From Pelomonas sp036401055 (GTDB taxonomy: Bacteria; Pseudomonadota; Gammaproteobacteria; Burkholderiales; Burkholderiaceae_C), in the NCBI GenBank assembly GCA_036401055.1, contig DASWWC010000103.1, forward strand, positions 1 to 15,948: a stretch of 15,948 bases of DNA. The letters run 5' to 3'. A program made the translations under genes and the position numbers. The notes beneath the pieces are model-generated. The model worked only from the letters and a program-made list of their open reading frames with translations, did not search any database and had not been told where the DNA came from. Of the stretch, positions 1 through 6,618 are shown piece after piece (position 1 is the first letter of the stretch; the number at the start of each line of letters is the position of its first letter).

Positions 1-202
1 CGGCTCCCGAGCCGGCCCGCCGGGCGATGTGCATGCGGCCCGAGCCGCATGCATTGCCGTCCCCGCGGGGGCTGAGGCCGGACACATGGCGCCCAGTGGG
101 CGGCATGTGCCTGCCGAAGAGCTGCGGCGTTGCCGCAGCGCGGTCTGCAAGACCGACCAGACCCGCCCGCGTTCAGCGAGGCGGTCTGGGCGAGGGGTCT
201 AC
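1..202. other. Non-coding leader dense in short inverted repeats
   Basis: No credible gene is seen here; the open frames across it are GC-rich shadows. The stretch instead holds a series of perfect short inverted repeats: 1-5/10-14, 31-39/44-52 (9 bp, extendable to 10-11), a 10-bp palindrome at 61-70, 101-105/112-116, 121-128/132-139, 141-145/151-155 and 157-163/183-189. The last lies just beyond the sbp stop codon and may end that transcript. No strong T-tract follows any of them on either strand, so a simple intrinsic terminator is not proven. The left edge cuts the region, so the neighbouring gene is unknown. Confidence 0.5.
157..189 (-). terminator. Candidate transcription terminator of sbp
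   Basis: A 7-bp perfect stem (157-163 with 183-189) is extended by a second gcc/ggc helix inside it after a one-base bulge, closing on a loop of about 12 bases. It sits 13 bases past the sbp stop codon in the direction of transcription. On the minus strand the bases after the stem contain only scattered T, so it would be a weak or non-canonical terminator. It could equally be a 3'-end stabilising hairpin. Confidence 0.35.
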
Positions 203-1186
203 TCACTTCACATAAATCTTGTCGAACACGCCACCGTCGTCGAAGTGCGCCTTCTGCACCCTGCGCCAGTCGCCGAACAGCTCTTCCAGCGTGAACAACT
301 TCACCGGCTGGAATTGCTTGGCGTACTTCGCCGCGACCTTGGCATCACGCGGGCGGTAGTAGTTCTGCGCGGCCAGCTCCTGGCCTTCGGGGCCGTACAG
401 GAACTCCAGGTAGGCCTGGGCTTGCTTGCGGGTGCCGCGCTTGTCGACCACCTTGTCGACGACGGACACCGGCGGCTCGGCCAGGATGGACAGGCTGGGC
501 GTGACGATCTCGAACTTCTCCGGGCCCAGCTCCTTCACGGCCAGGAAGGCCTCGTTCTCCCACGCGATCAGCACGTCGCCGATGCCGCGCTCGACGAAGG
601 TCGTCGTGGAGCCACGCGCGCCGGAGTCCAGCACCTTGACGTTGGTGAAGATCTTCTTGACGAAGTCCTGCGCCGTGGCGGGTGTGCCGCCGTTCCTCAG
701 GTTGTAGCCCCAGGCGGCCAGGTAGTTCCAGCGCGCGCCGCCGCTGGTCTTGGGGTTGGGCGTGATGACCTCGACGCCGGGCTTGATCAGGTCGTTCCAG
801 TCCTTGATGCCCTTGGGGTTGCCCTTGCGCACCAGGAAGACGATGGTGGACGTGTAGGGCGACGCGTTCTGCGGCAGGCGCTTCTGCCAGTCCAGCGGCA
901 GCAGCTTGTGGTCGGCGATGGCGTCGATGTCGTAGGCCAGCGCCAGCGTCACGACGTCGGCCTCCAGCCCGTCGATGACCGAGCGGGCCTGCTTGCCCGA
1001 GCCGCCGTGCGAGGCCTTGATGGTGATGGTTTCGCCGGTCTTGGCCTTCCAGTGGGCGGCGAAGGCCTTGTTGAAGTCCTGGTACAGCTCGCGGGTCGGG
1101 TCGTAGGAGACGTTGAGCAGCGTGGTCTGGGCAAAGGCTGCACCGGCAGCCAGGGCGAGGGAGAGGGTGGTGATGAGGCGGCGCAT
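203..1186 (-). CDS. sbp: Sulfate ABC transporter, periplasmic substrate-binding protein
   Basis: A 327-residue protein that would capture sulfate (possibly thiosulfate) in the periplasm and hand it to the CysTWA permease. The first about 20 residues form a Sec signal peptide (RR, then a Leu/Ala-rich core ending AAFA-Q). The mature part shows the Sbp/CysP family blocks: SHGGSGKQ near the N-terminus, followed by the LALAYDIDAIA segment, and NPKTSGGARWNYLAAWG in the middle. Length matches the family (about 330). ATG at 1186 is preferred over an in-frame TTG at 1195, because it starts directly at the signal peptide and neither start has a clear ribosome site. It lies 74 bp downstream of cysB on the same strand, which suggests CysB control. 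No permease genes are visible; a hairpin follows the gene. Confidence 0.93.
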   Translation of the reverse strand: MRRLITTLSLALAAGAAFAQTTLLNVSYDPTRELYQDFNKAFAAHWKAKTGETITIKASHGGSGKQARSVIDGLEADVVTLALAYDIDAIADHKLLPLDWQKRLPQNASPYTSTIVFLVRKGNPKGIKDWNDLIKPGVEVITPNPKTSGGARWNYLAAWGYNLRNGGTPATAQDFVKKIFTNVKVLDSGARGSTTTFVERGIGDVLIAWENEAFLAVKELGPEKFEIVTPSLSILAEPPVSVVDKVVDKRGTRKQAQAYLEFLYGPEGQELAAQNYYRPRDAKVAAKYAKQFQPVKLFTLEELFGDWRRVQKAHFDDGGVFDKIYVK

Positions 1187-1204
1187 GGAGGTCAAGTTAG
1201 GAAT

Positions 1205-1216
1205 GAGTGCTCACTC
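1205..1216. promoter_or_regulatory. Small inverted repeat in the cysB-sbp gap
   Basis: gagtg-ct-cactc is a perfect 5-bp inverted repeat lying 19 bases upstream of the sbp start, in the gap between cysB and sbp. The position would suit an operator or a leader hairpin for sbp. CysB sites are degenerate and this cannot be assigned to it from sequence alone. Confidence 0.2.
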
Positions 1217-1260
1217 TAGGGAGCGGTCGGTGTGAAGGCAAAGAAGAAGAACGTGCTTGC

Positions 1261-2226
1261 TCATGCGGCCTTGGCCCAGGCCAGCGCCGGGGTTTCGGCG
1301 TCCGGCGCAGGCTCGTGGCGGGCGGCGTCCACCACCTCGCGCTTCAGCGGCGAGGCGAAGGTCTGGATGAACTCGTAGACGTAGTCCCGCAGGTAGGCGC
1401 TGCGGCGAACGGCCAGACGGGTCATGTTGTCTTCGAACAGATGGCGCGCATCGAGGGCGCGCAGGTGGCGGTCGCGCTCCTCGTCGAAGGCGATGGCCGC
1501 GACGATGCCCACGCCCAGGCCCAGCTCCACATAGGTCTTGATGACGTCGGCATCCATGGCGCTGAGCACGATGTGCGGCTGCAACTGCACCGCGGCGAAG
1601 GCCGCGTCGATGTGCGAGCGGCCGGTGTAGCCGGGCTCGTAGGTGACGATGGGGAACTGCGCCAGCCGCGCCAGCGTCAGCGGCCCTTCCAGCAACGGGT
1701 GGCCCGGTGGCACGACGACCGAATGCGTCCAGCGGTAGCAGGGCAGCGCGATCAGCTCGGGGTACTCGGCCAGCGCTTCGGTGGCGATGCCCACGTCGGC
1801 CTCGCCGTCCAGCAGCAGCCGGGCGATCTGCTGTGGCGAGCCTTGCTGCAGATGCAGGCTCACGTCCGGATGGTGGGCGCGGAAGTCGCGCACCGCTGGC
1901 GGCAGCGCGTAGCGCGCCTGGCTGTGCGTGGCGGCGATGCGCAGGCGACCGCTGCCAGCCTGGGCAAAGTCGTCGGCCGCGCGCTTCAGGTTCTCGGCCT
2001 CCTGCAGCAGGCGCTCGATGACGGGCAGCACGTGCTCGCCCGGCTCGGTCAGGCCCGTCAGCCGCTTGCCGACACGCACGAACAGCTCGATGCCCAGCTC
2101 CTCTTCCAGCTCGCGGATCTGGCGGCTGACGCCGGGCTGCGACGTGTGCAGCGCCTGCGCCACCTCGGTCAGGTTGAAGCCGCGGCGCTGGGCCTCGCGG
2201 ACGGAACGGAGCTGCTGGAAATTCAT
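1261..2226 (-). CDS. cysB: CysB-type LysR-family transcriptional regulator of sulfur assimilation
   Basis: A 321-residue LysR-type regulator that senses sulfur status (N-acetylserine/O-acetylserine versus sulfate or sulfide in the family) and activates sulfate uptake and cysteine genes. Residues 1-60 are the winged helix-turn-helix, with the TSQPGVSRQIRELEEELG recognition-helix block; the rest is the periplasmic-fold effector domain. Counting from ATG 2226 gives Thr100, Ser102, Gln103 and Thr149, which match by position the effector-binding residues of enteric CysB (Thr100, Thr102, Gln103, Thr149), and the N-terminus MNFQQLR aligns with MKLQQLR. This supports 2226 over the in-frame ATG at 2235, which adds three residues. 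CPCYRWTHS- and DADVIKTYVELGLGVGI-type blocks also fit CysB. It lies upstream of sbp on the same strand and is divergent from yghX. The paralogue Cbl is the main alternative. Confidence 0.92.
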   Translation of the reverse strand: MNFQQLRSVREAQRRGFNLTEVAQALHTSQPGVSRQIRELEEELGIELFVRVGKRLTGLTEPGEHVLPVIERLLQEAENLKRAADDFAQAGSGRLRIAATHSQARYALPPAVRDFRAHHPDVSLHLQQGSPQQIARLLLDGEADVGIATEALAEYPELIALPCYRWTHSVVVPPGHPLLEGPLTLARLAQFPIVTYEPGYTGRSHIDAAFAAVQLQPHIVLSAMDADVIKTYVELGLGVGIVAAIAFDEERDRHLRALDARHLFEDNMTRLAVRRSAYLRDYVYEFIQTFASPLKREVVDAARHEPAPDAETPALAWAKAA

Positions 2227-2240
2227 GCGGCGCATTCTGG

Positions 2241-2256
2241 GAAGCGCGCGCGCTTC
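2241..2256. repeat. 16-bp perfect palindrome upstream of cysB
   Basis: gaagcgcgcgcgcttc is its own reverse complement. It is 14 bp upstream of the preferred cysB start and 86 bp from the yghX start, inside the only shared promoter region of the two genes. It could be an operator (LysR regulators often bind near their own promoter) or a hairpin in the cysB leader that lowers translation, in keeping with the lack of a visible Shine-Dalgarno there. Confidence 0.45.
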
Positions 2257-2266
2257 TGTCGTCGAA

Positions 2267-2292
2267 CGATTCGCGATATCGATATTCGATTC
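2267..2292. promoter_or_regulatory. AT-rich palindromic element in cysB/yghX promoter region
   Basis: The 107-bp divergent gap contains an unusually AT-rich island for this genome. It holds the 10-bp palindrome atatcgatat (2276-2285), flanked by two direct copies of cgattc at 2267-2272 and 2287-2292. The centre-to-centre spacing of 20 bp is about two helical turns, compatible with a dimeric regulator. No confident -35/-10 pair could be assigned. Confidence 0.3.
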
Positions 2293-2329
2293 CTGAAGCT
2301 TGGGCCCACTAAAGTCGGCCGCTTCACAT

Positions 2330-2335
2330 AAGGAG
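2330..2335 (+). promoter_or_regulatory. Ribosome binding site of yghX
   Basis: aaggag, seven bases before ATG 2343; it fixes the start and so keeps the N-terminal twin-arginine segment in the protein. Confidence 0.75.
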
Positions 2336-2342
2336 TGCAGCG

Positions 2343-3224
2343 ATGACGAATCCGAGTGAGATCCCGGCCGAAGCCTGGCCGCTGTTCGACCGCTACGTGC
2401 ACGGCGATCTGAGCCGGCGCGGCTTCCTGGACCAGGCGGCGCGCTTTGCCGGCGGCCCGGCCGGCGCCGCGGCGCTGCTGGCCACGTTGAGCCCCAACTT
2501 CGCCGCGGCTCAGCAAGTCAGGCCGGACGACGTTCGCCTGGTCTCGCGGCGCCAGTCATTCCCGTCGCCGGACGGCAACGGCGAGGTGAAGGGCTATCTC
2601 GTGAAGCCGGCCAACGCGGCGGGCAAGCTGCCTGCCGTGCTGGTCATCCACGAGAACCGCGGCCTGAATCCGCACATCGAGGACATCGCCCGCCGCGTGG
2701 CGCTGGCCGGCTACGTGGCCTATGCGCCCGATGCGCTGGCGCCGCTGGGCGGCTATCCAGGTACCGAGGACAAGGCGCGCGAGCTGTTCGGCAAGCTGGA
2801 CCCCGCCAAGGCACGGGCCGACATCGTGGGCGGTGCGCGCGGGCTGCTGACGCTGGCCGACGCCAATGGCAAGCTGGGTGCCGTTGGCTTCTGCTGGGGC
2901 GGCGCGCTGTCCAACCACGTCGCCACGCAGGTGCCCGAACTGGCCGTGGCCGTGCCGTTCTACGGCGGCGCACCGGCCGCCGAAGACGTGCCGCGCATCA
3001 AGGCCAGGCTGCTGATCCACTACGCGGCCAACGACGAGCGCGTCAACGCCAGCTGGCCGCCTTACGAGGCCGCGCTGAAGGCGGCGGGCGTGCGCTACGA
3101 GGCCTTCACCTACGCCGGCACGCAGCACGGCTTCAACAACGACACGACGCCGCGCTTCGATGCGGCCGCCGCGCAGCTGGCGTGGGAACGCACGCTGGCG
3201 GTGTTCAAGGCGTCGCTGGGTTGA
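2343..3224 (+). CDS. yghX: YghX-type dienelactone hydrolase family protein with Tat signal
   Basis: A 293-residue alpha/beta hydrolase of the dienelactone hydrolase family. The nucleophile is Cys184 in GFCWGG, with Asp231 (ANDERV) and His262 (TQHGF) as the other triad members, and Glu105 in HENRG at the position of the family's active-site glutamate. Its layout follows E. coli YghX closely: an N-terminal helix, a twin-arginine-like SRRGFL (24-29) with a hydrophobic stretch ending near residue 57, then the KGYLVKPA and NRGLNPHIED blocks. The natural substrate of this subgroup is not known. The start is well supported by AAGGAG at 2330-2335, seven bases before ATG. It is divergent from cysB and converges on the RBBP9-like gene with only 7 bp between the stop codons. 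Export by Tat is inferred. Confidence 0.9.
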   Translation: MTNPSEIPAEAWPLFDRYVHGDLSRRGFLDQAARFAGGPAGAAALLATLSPNFAAAQQVRPDDVRLVSRRQSFPSPDGNGEVKGYLVKPANAAGKLPAVLVIHENRGLNPHIEDIARRVALAGYVAYAPDALAPLGGYPGTEDKARELFGKLDPAKARADIVGGARGLLTLADANGKLGAVGFCWGGALSNHVATQVPELAVAVPFYGGAPAAEDVPRIKARLLIHYAANDERVNASWPPYEAALKAAGVRYEAFTYAGTQHGFNNDTTPRFDAAAAQLAWERTLAVFKASLG

Positions 3225-3231
3225 CGGCGCC

Positions 3232-3831
3232 TCAGACGGCGAAGGCCCACTCGCGGAACTCCGCGTGGCGTGGGCGCAGCTCGGCGGCGTGCCGTGCGCG
3301 GGCGGCCTCGACCCAGCTCCTGGCCATCGGCAGCGGGCCGAAGCCGGCCTCGGCATTGATGTGGCCCACGGCGCCCAGGTTGCTGTAGCTGGCGCCCCAG
3401 CGGTGCGCCCAGCGGGCGGCGCTGGCGGCGCTCATCCAGGGATCGTTGCTGCTGGCCAGCAGGCGCGAGCGGCGCGGCAGGCGTTGATGGGGCAGGGCCT
3501 CGGCGACGCCGAACCTGTCGGGATCGGCCGGTGCGACGAGCAAGGCCTCGCGGATGGGCGAGCCGGGGTGGTCGGCCAGATGGCGGACCAGTGCCAGGCA
3601 GCCGAAGCTGTGGGCCACGGCCAGCCATTCGCCCTTTCCATTCGATGTCTCGGCCACTTCCAGCGTGCGCTGGATGCGTTCCGCCCAGCGCTCCAGCTCG
3701 GGCTTGCCGGGGTCGCGCTGCGTGACGCGGCGGGCGTCGCGGTACTGGCCCTGCAGCCAGGTCTGCCAGTGAGCCGGGCCGCTGTCGTGCAGGCCCGGGA
3801 CGATGAGGACGCGCGGCGGCTGGTAGCTCAT
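3232..3831 (-). CDS. RBBP9/YdeN family alpha/beta serine hydrolase
   Basis: A 199-residue single-domain cytoplasmic hydrolase. The N-terminal VLIVPGLHDSGPAHWQTWL is the family hallmark. The nucleophile is Ser75 in AHSFG, with Asp130 in SSNDPW and His157 in GHINAEAGFG, matching the Ser-Asp-His order and spacing of RBBP9/YdeN (Pfam Ser_hydrolase). Length is typical (about 180-200). No signal peptide is seen. The substrate is unknown for most members. It starts 11 bp after the stop of the molbindin gene on the same strand, so the two are likely co-transcribed. No strong Shine-Dalgarno is visible, so translation may be coupled to the upstream gene. Confidence 0.88.
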   Translation of the reverse strand: MSYQPPRVLIVPGLHDSGPAHWQTWLQGQYRDARRVTQRDPGKPELERWAERIQRTLEVAETSNGKGEWLAVAHSFGCLALVRHLADHPGSPIREALLVAPADPDRFGVAEALPHQRLPRRSRLLASSNDPWMSAASAARWAHRWGASYSNLGAVGHINAEAGFGPLPMARSWVEAARARHAAELRPRHAEFREWAFAV

Positions 3832-3842
3832 GGCGGGTTGGC

Positions 3843-4061
3843 TCAGAGCGTGGCGATGGAGACTTCGGTCGACTTGACCAGCGCGACGACCTCGCGGCCA
3901 ACCTCCAGGCCCAGGTCCTTGACCGAGCGGGTCGTGATGACCGAGGTGACGATGTCGCCGCTGCGCGTGACGACATCGACCTCGGACACGACCGGGCCTT
4001 CGATGATTTCCTTGACGGTGCCGCGGAACTGGTTGCGGACGTTGATGGCGCTGATGCTCAT
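3843..4061 (-). CDS. Molybdate-binding Mop/TOBE domain protein (molbindin)
   Basis: A 72-residue protein consisting of a single Mop domain (TOBE fold). The family pattern is clear: SAINVRNQFRGTV at the N-terminus, then the acidic-hydrophobic strand EVDVV, TSVITTRSV, and EVVALVKSTEV at the end. Such proteins assemble into small rings that bind molybdate or tungstate in the cytoplasm and buffer it for cofactor synthesis. The ATG is preceded on its strand by AGGAG (complement of 4067-4071), which fixes the start. It is first of a likely two-gene unit with the serine hydrolase. About 3.8 kb away lies a molybdenum/tungsten-dependent formate dehydrogenase; a functional tie is plausible but only by proximity. 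Confidence 0.92.
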   Translation of the reverse strand: MSISAINVRNQFRGTVKEIIEGPVVSEVDVVTRSGDIVTSVITTRSVKDLGLEVGREVVALVKSTEVSIATL

Positions 4062-4207
4062 GGCTGCTCCTGAATGAGGAGCCCAGTGTGCTCAGCGCCC
4101 TCTGCCCGGGGAAGGAATCAAAGCGCAGCAGGGCATGCGCCGGGCGAGTAAGGCGACGCGGACTGGGTTGACTCCAGCGGCACGGTGCCCAAGGGCTGCA
4201 AGCAAGC

Positions 4208-4227
4208 GACGGGGCCGCAGCCCCGTC
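4208..4227 (-). terminator. Hairpin terminator of the TonB receptor gene
   Basis: A perfect 8-bp GC-rich stem (4208-4215 with 4220-4227) closed by a 4-base loop begins 7 bases after the TonB-receptor stop codon. The minus strand continues with gcttgcttgc, which has a few T but no run. The stem and position favour a terminator separating the receptor from the downstream molbindin gene on the same strand. Confidence 0.55.
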
Positions 4228-4233
4228 TGCTCG

Positions 4234-6501
4234 TCAGATCTTCATCTCCCAGCGCAGCTGCCACTGCGTGTAGCTGGGGCCGCCGCTGCGGCTGGTGACG
4301 ATCTGCGTGTCCGTCGTGCTGATGCTGCCGGTGTAGTAGTCCAGCGGCGTCAGGTTGCTGGCCGACAGGCGCAGCGACTGATCGGGCGAGATGTTCCACG
4401 TCGCAAACGCGTCGGAGACCAGCTTGCGGTTGGTCGTGATCTCGGTCAGCACCGTCTGCTGGATGGTGGACGACGGCGTCCAGTTCAGCGACGCGCCCAG
4501 CGACACGGGCAGCGAGCGCAGCCGGTAGTCGAAGCCCAGGTTGGCGGTCGCCTTGGGCTGGCCCTCGATGCGGTTGTTGGGGCCGGGCAGGCCGTCCACC
4601 TTGGACGTGAAGAAGCTCAGGTTGCTGCGCACGTTGATGGGCAGCGCGTCGTCGAAGTACTCGTCCAGCCGGAACTTGGCTTCCAGCTCCAGCCCCATCG
4701 TGCTGGCCTTGCCCAGGTTGCGTGGCCGCGCGACCCAGCGCGGCGTGGCGCTCCAGGACACGGTCTCCAGCTCGATCACGTTGCGCATCAGGTTGCTGAT
4801 GCGGCGCGCGAAGAAGTTGGCGCTCAGCAGGCCGCCCTTGGTCATGTACTTCTCGTAGCCGATCTCGATGCCGGTGGCCAGCTCGGGCTTCAGGTCGGGG
4901 TTGCCGGCGCGGTCGGGCGACGTGATGTCGTGCGGCACGTTGCTGTTGATGCTGGGCCGCGCGATCAGGTCGTTCAGGTTGGGGCTGCGGTAGCTGCGCG
5001 TCAGGCTCATGCGGATGGCTTCCCGGCCGCCGGGGTCCAGCTTGTAGCGGGCATGCGCCAGCGGCGTGAAGACGCTGGACGTGTTGCTGACCGCATAGTT
5101 GGCGGCGCTGCTCTCGGTCTTGATGCCCTCCCAGCGCAGGCCGGCGTAGAAGTCCCACTGCTTGCCGACGTTCCATTCGTCCTGTGCATAGGCGGCGAAG
5201 CGCGTCGTCGACGCATCCATGTCGTCGCCGAAGTCGCCCAGGCCCTGCTGCGGCGCGCCGTTGACCAGCGTCGTGCGGCTGGCGTGGCGGGTGCTGCCTT
5301 CGCCCTCGGCGCCGAACACCAGGTTGTGGTCGTTCTCCAGGCTGCGCGAGAACTTGCCCACCAGGTTCCAGTTGCGGTCACGGCTGTCGGTGCTGTCCTC
5401 CTGCAGCCGGCTGGCCACGCCCTTCAGCGTCTCCTGGCGCAGGCTGTGGCTCTCGCCACGCGCGCCGCCCACGCCGCCGCGCAGTTCGATGCGCGTGTCG
5501 GTGTCGGGGCGCAGCATCCACTGCGCGTTCAGTCGGCCCATCGTGAACTGGTTGTCGCCGGTGGTCTGGGCGCGGTCGAAGTCACCCGGCAGCGGCGTGG
5601 CCGGCGCGGGCGTCGTCGTGCGGGTGATGTCGGAGCGGCTGTCCGACTTGTTGGTCACGATGAAGGGCTGGATGGTCAGGCTGTCCTGGCCGCCCAGCTT
5701 GATCTGCACGCGGCCATTGAGGTTCAGGCCCTGGCGCGTGTCCTCGTTGCGGCCGCGCGTGACCTGCAGCGACTGCTCGCCGGTGCTGCGGTTCAGGCGC
5801 ACGACGTCGCTGATGACGTCGTCCATGCGCTCACCGCGCATCGCGTTGAGGCTGAAGTTGTAGGTGTTGCCGTCGCCGAAGCTGTCGTTGCGGCTCCAGC
5901 TGATGTTGGGGTTGAGCTTGCCGCGCTCCACGCCGACGCCGGCGCGGAATTCGTTGAGCTTCTTCTTCATCGGCTCGCGCAGCACCACGTTGATGGTGCC
6001 GGCGATGGCGCGCGTGCCGTACTCGGCCGTGGGCGCGCGCAGCACCTCGATGCGCTCCACCTGCTCGGGCGGCAACTGGTCCAGCGAGAAGCCGGGCGGC
6101 ATGCGCTCGCCATCGACGAGGATCTGCGTGAAGCCGCCGCCCATGCCGCGCATGCGCACGTCGCCGCCGCGCCCCGGGCGGCCGCCGGTGGTCACGCCGG
6201 GCAGGCGCTTGAGCACCTCGCCGACGGTGGAGTCGCCGAACTTCTCGATTTCCTCGCGCGTGATGACGATCTTGCTGGCTGTCGAAGCCTTGCGGATGGA
6301 CTCGTCGCTGGCGGTGCCGCTGACCTCCACGCGCTGCAGTTGCTCACTGGGCTTGGCTGCGGGCGCTGGCGGCCGTGCCGCTCGCGTGGGGGCGGAAGCA
6401 GCAGGCGCAGGTGCGACGGGGGTGTTCTGGGCGAAGGCGGCCGGCAGGCCGCAAGCCAGCAGTGCGGCGGCTGCAGTTTGGCGGAGGAGGTGGGAAGGCA
6501 T
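4234..6501 (-). CDS. TonB-dependent outer-membrane receptor
   Basis: A 755-residue outer-membrane gated channel for an unidentified ligand (siderophore, cobalamin, glycan or other), powered by TonB-ExbBD. The order is: signal peptide (residues 1-25, ending AAFA); a Pro/Ala-rich linker; LQRVEVSGT, which resembles a TonB box; a plug domain with TREEIEKFGDSTVGEVLKRLPGV and the ILVDGERMPPG, QVERIEVLRAPTAEYG and AIAGTINVVLRE blocks; then a long beta-barrel ending in WQLRWEMKI, with an aromatic-rich last strand but Ile rather than Phe at the C-terminus. The frame stays open upstream to 7941 across mrp, but ATG 6501 begins at the signal peptide, so it is taken as the start. No tonB/exbBD, regulator or biosynthetic gene is adjacent to hint at the substrate. 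A hairpin lies just past the stop. Confidence 0.92.
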   Translation of the reverse strand: MPSHLLRQTAAAALLACGLPAAFAQNTPVAPAPAASAPTRAARPPAPAAKPSEQLQRVEVSGTASDESIRKASTASKIVITREEIEKFGDSTVGEVLKRLPGVTTGGRPGRGGDVRMRGMGGGFTQILVDGERMPPGFSLDQLPPEQVERIEVLRAPTAEYGTRAIAGTINVVLREPMKKKLNEFRAGVGVERGKLNPNISWSRNDSFGDGNTYNFSLNAMRGERMDDVISDVVRLNRSTGEQSLQVTRGRNEDTRQGLNLNGRVQIKLGGQDSLTIQPFIVTNKSDSRSDITRTTTPAPATPLPGDFDRAQTTGDNQFTMGRLNAQWMLRPDTDTRIELRGGVGGARGESHSLRQETLKGVASRLQEDSTDSRDRNWNLVGKFSRSLENDHNLVFGAEGEGSTRHASRTTLVNGAPQQGLGDFGDDMDASTTRFAAYAQDEWNVGKQWDFYAGLRWEGIKTESSAANYAVSNTSSVFTPLAHARYKLDPGGREAIRMSLTRSYRSPNLNDLIARPSINSNVPHDITSPDRAGNPDLKPELATGIEIGYEKYMTKGGLLSANFFARRISNLMRNVIELETVSWSATPRWVARPRNLGKASTMGLELEAKFRLDEYFDDALPINVRSNLSFFTSKVDGLPGPNNRIEGQPKATANLGFDYRLRSLPVSLGASLNWTPSSTIQQTVLTEITTNRKLVSDAFATWNISPDQSLRLSASNLTPLDYYTGSISTTDTQIVTSRSGGPSYTQWQLRWEMKI

Positions 6502-6618
6502 GTCGCGCAGCTTGCCATCGGGGCCATGCCGCGATGTGGCTCGACTGTTAAGAAAGAATTCTCGTCCCATGGGCAGGGCTAGACTTCCGGCCCGTCCCGC
6601 CGTGAACTCCTGCCTCCC

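Noticed and set aside
1187..1195. TTG start three codons upstream for sbp
   Set aside because: It adds only Met-Thr-Ser before the signal peptide and has no ribosome site; ATG 1186 is simpler, though the difference is small.
4135..6582. Very long plus-strand open frame (815 codons) opposite the TonB receptor
   Set aside because: Its translation is an Ala/Val/Arg/Gln-rich low-complexity protein without motifs, typical of the antisense frame of a GC-rich gene; the minus strand has a full signal peptide, plug and barrel.
6557..6585. Candidate sigma-70 promoter for mrp (tagact at 6580-6585)
   Set aside because: The -10-like hexamer is plausible, but nothing like TTGACA lies 16-18 bp upstream, so I cannot support it.
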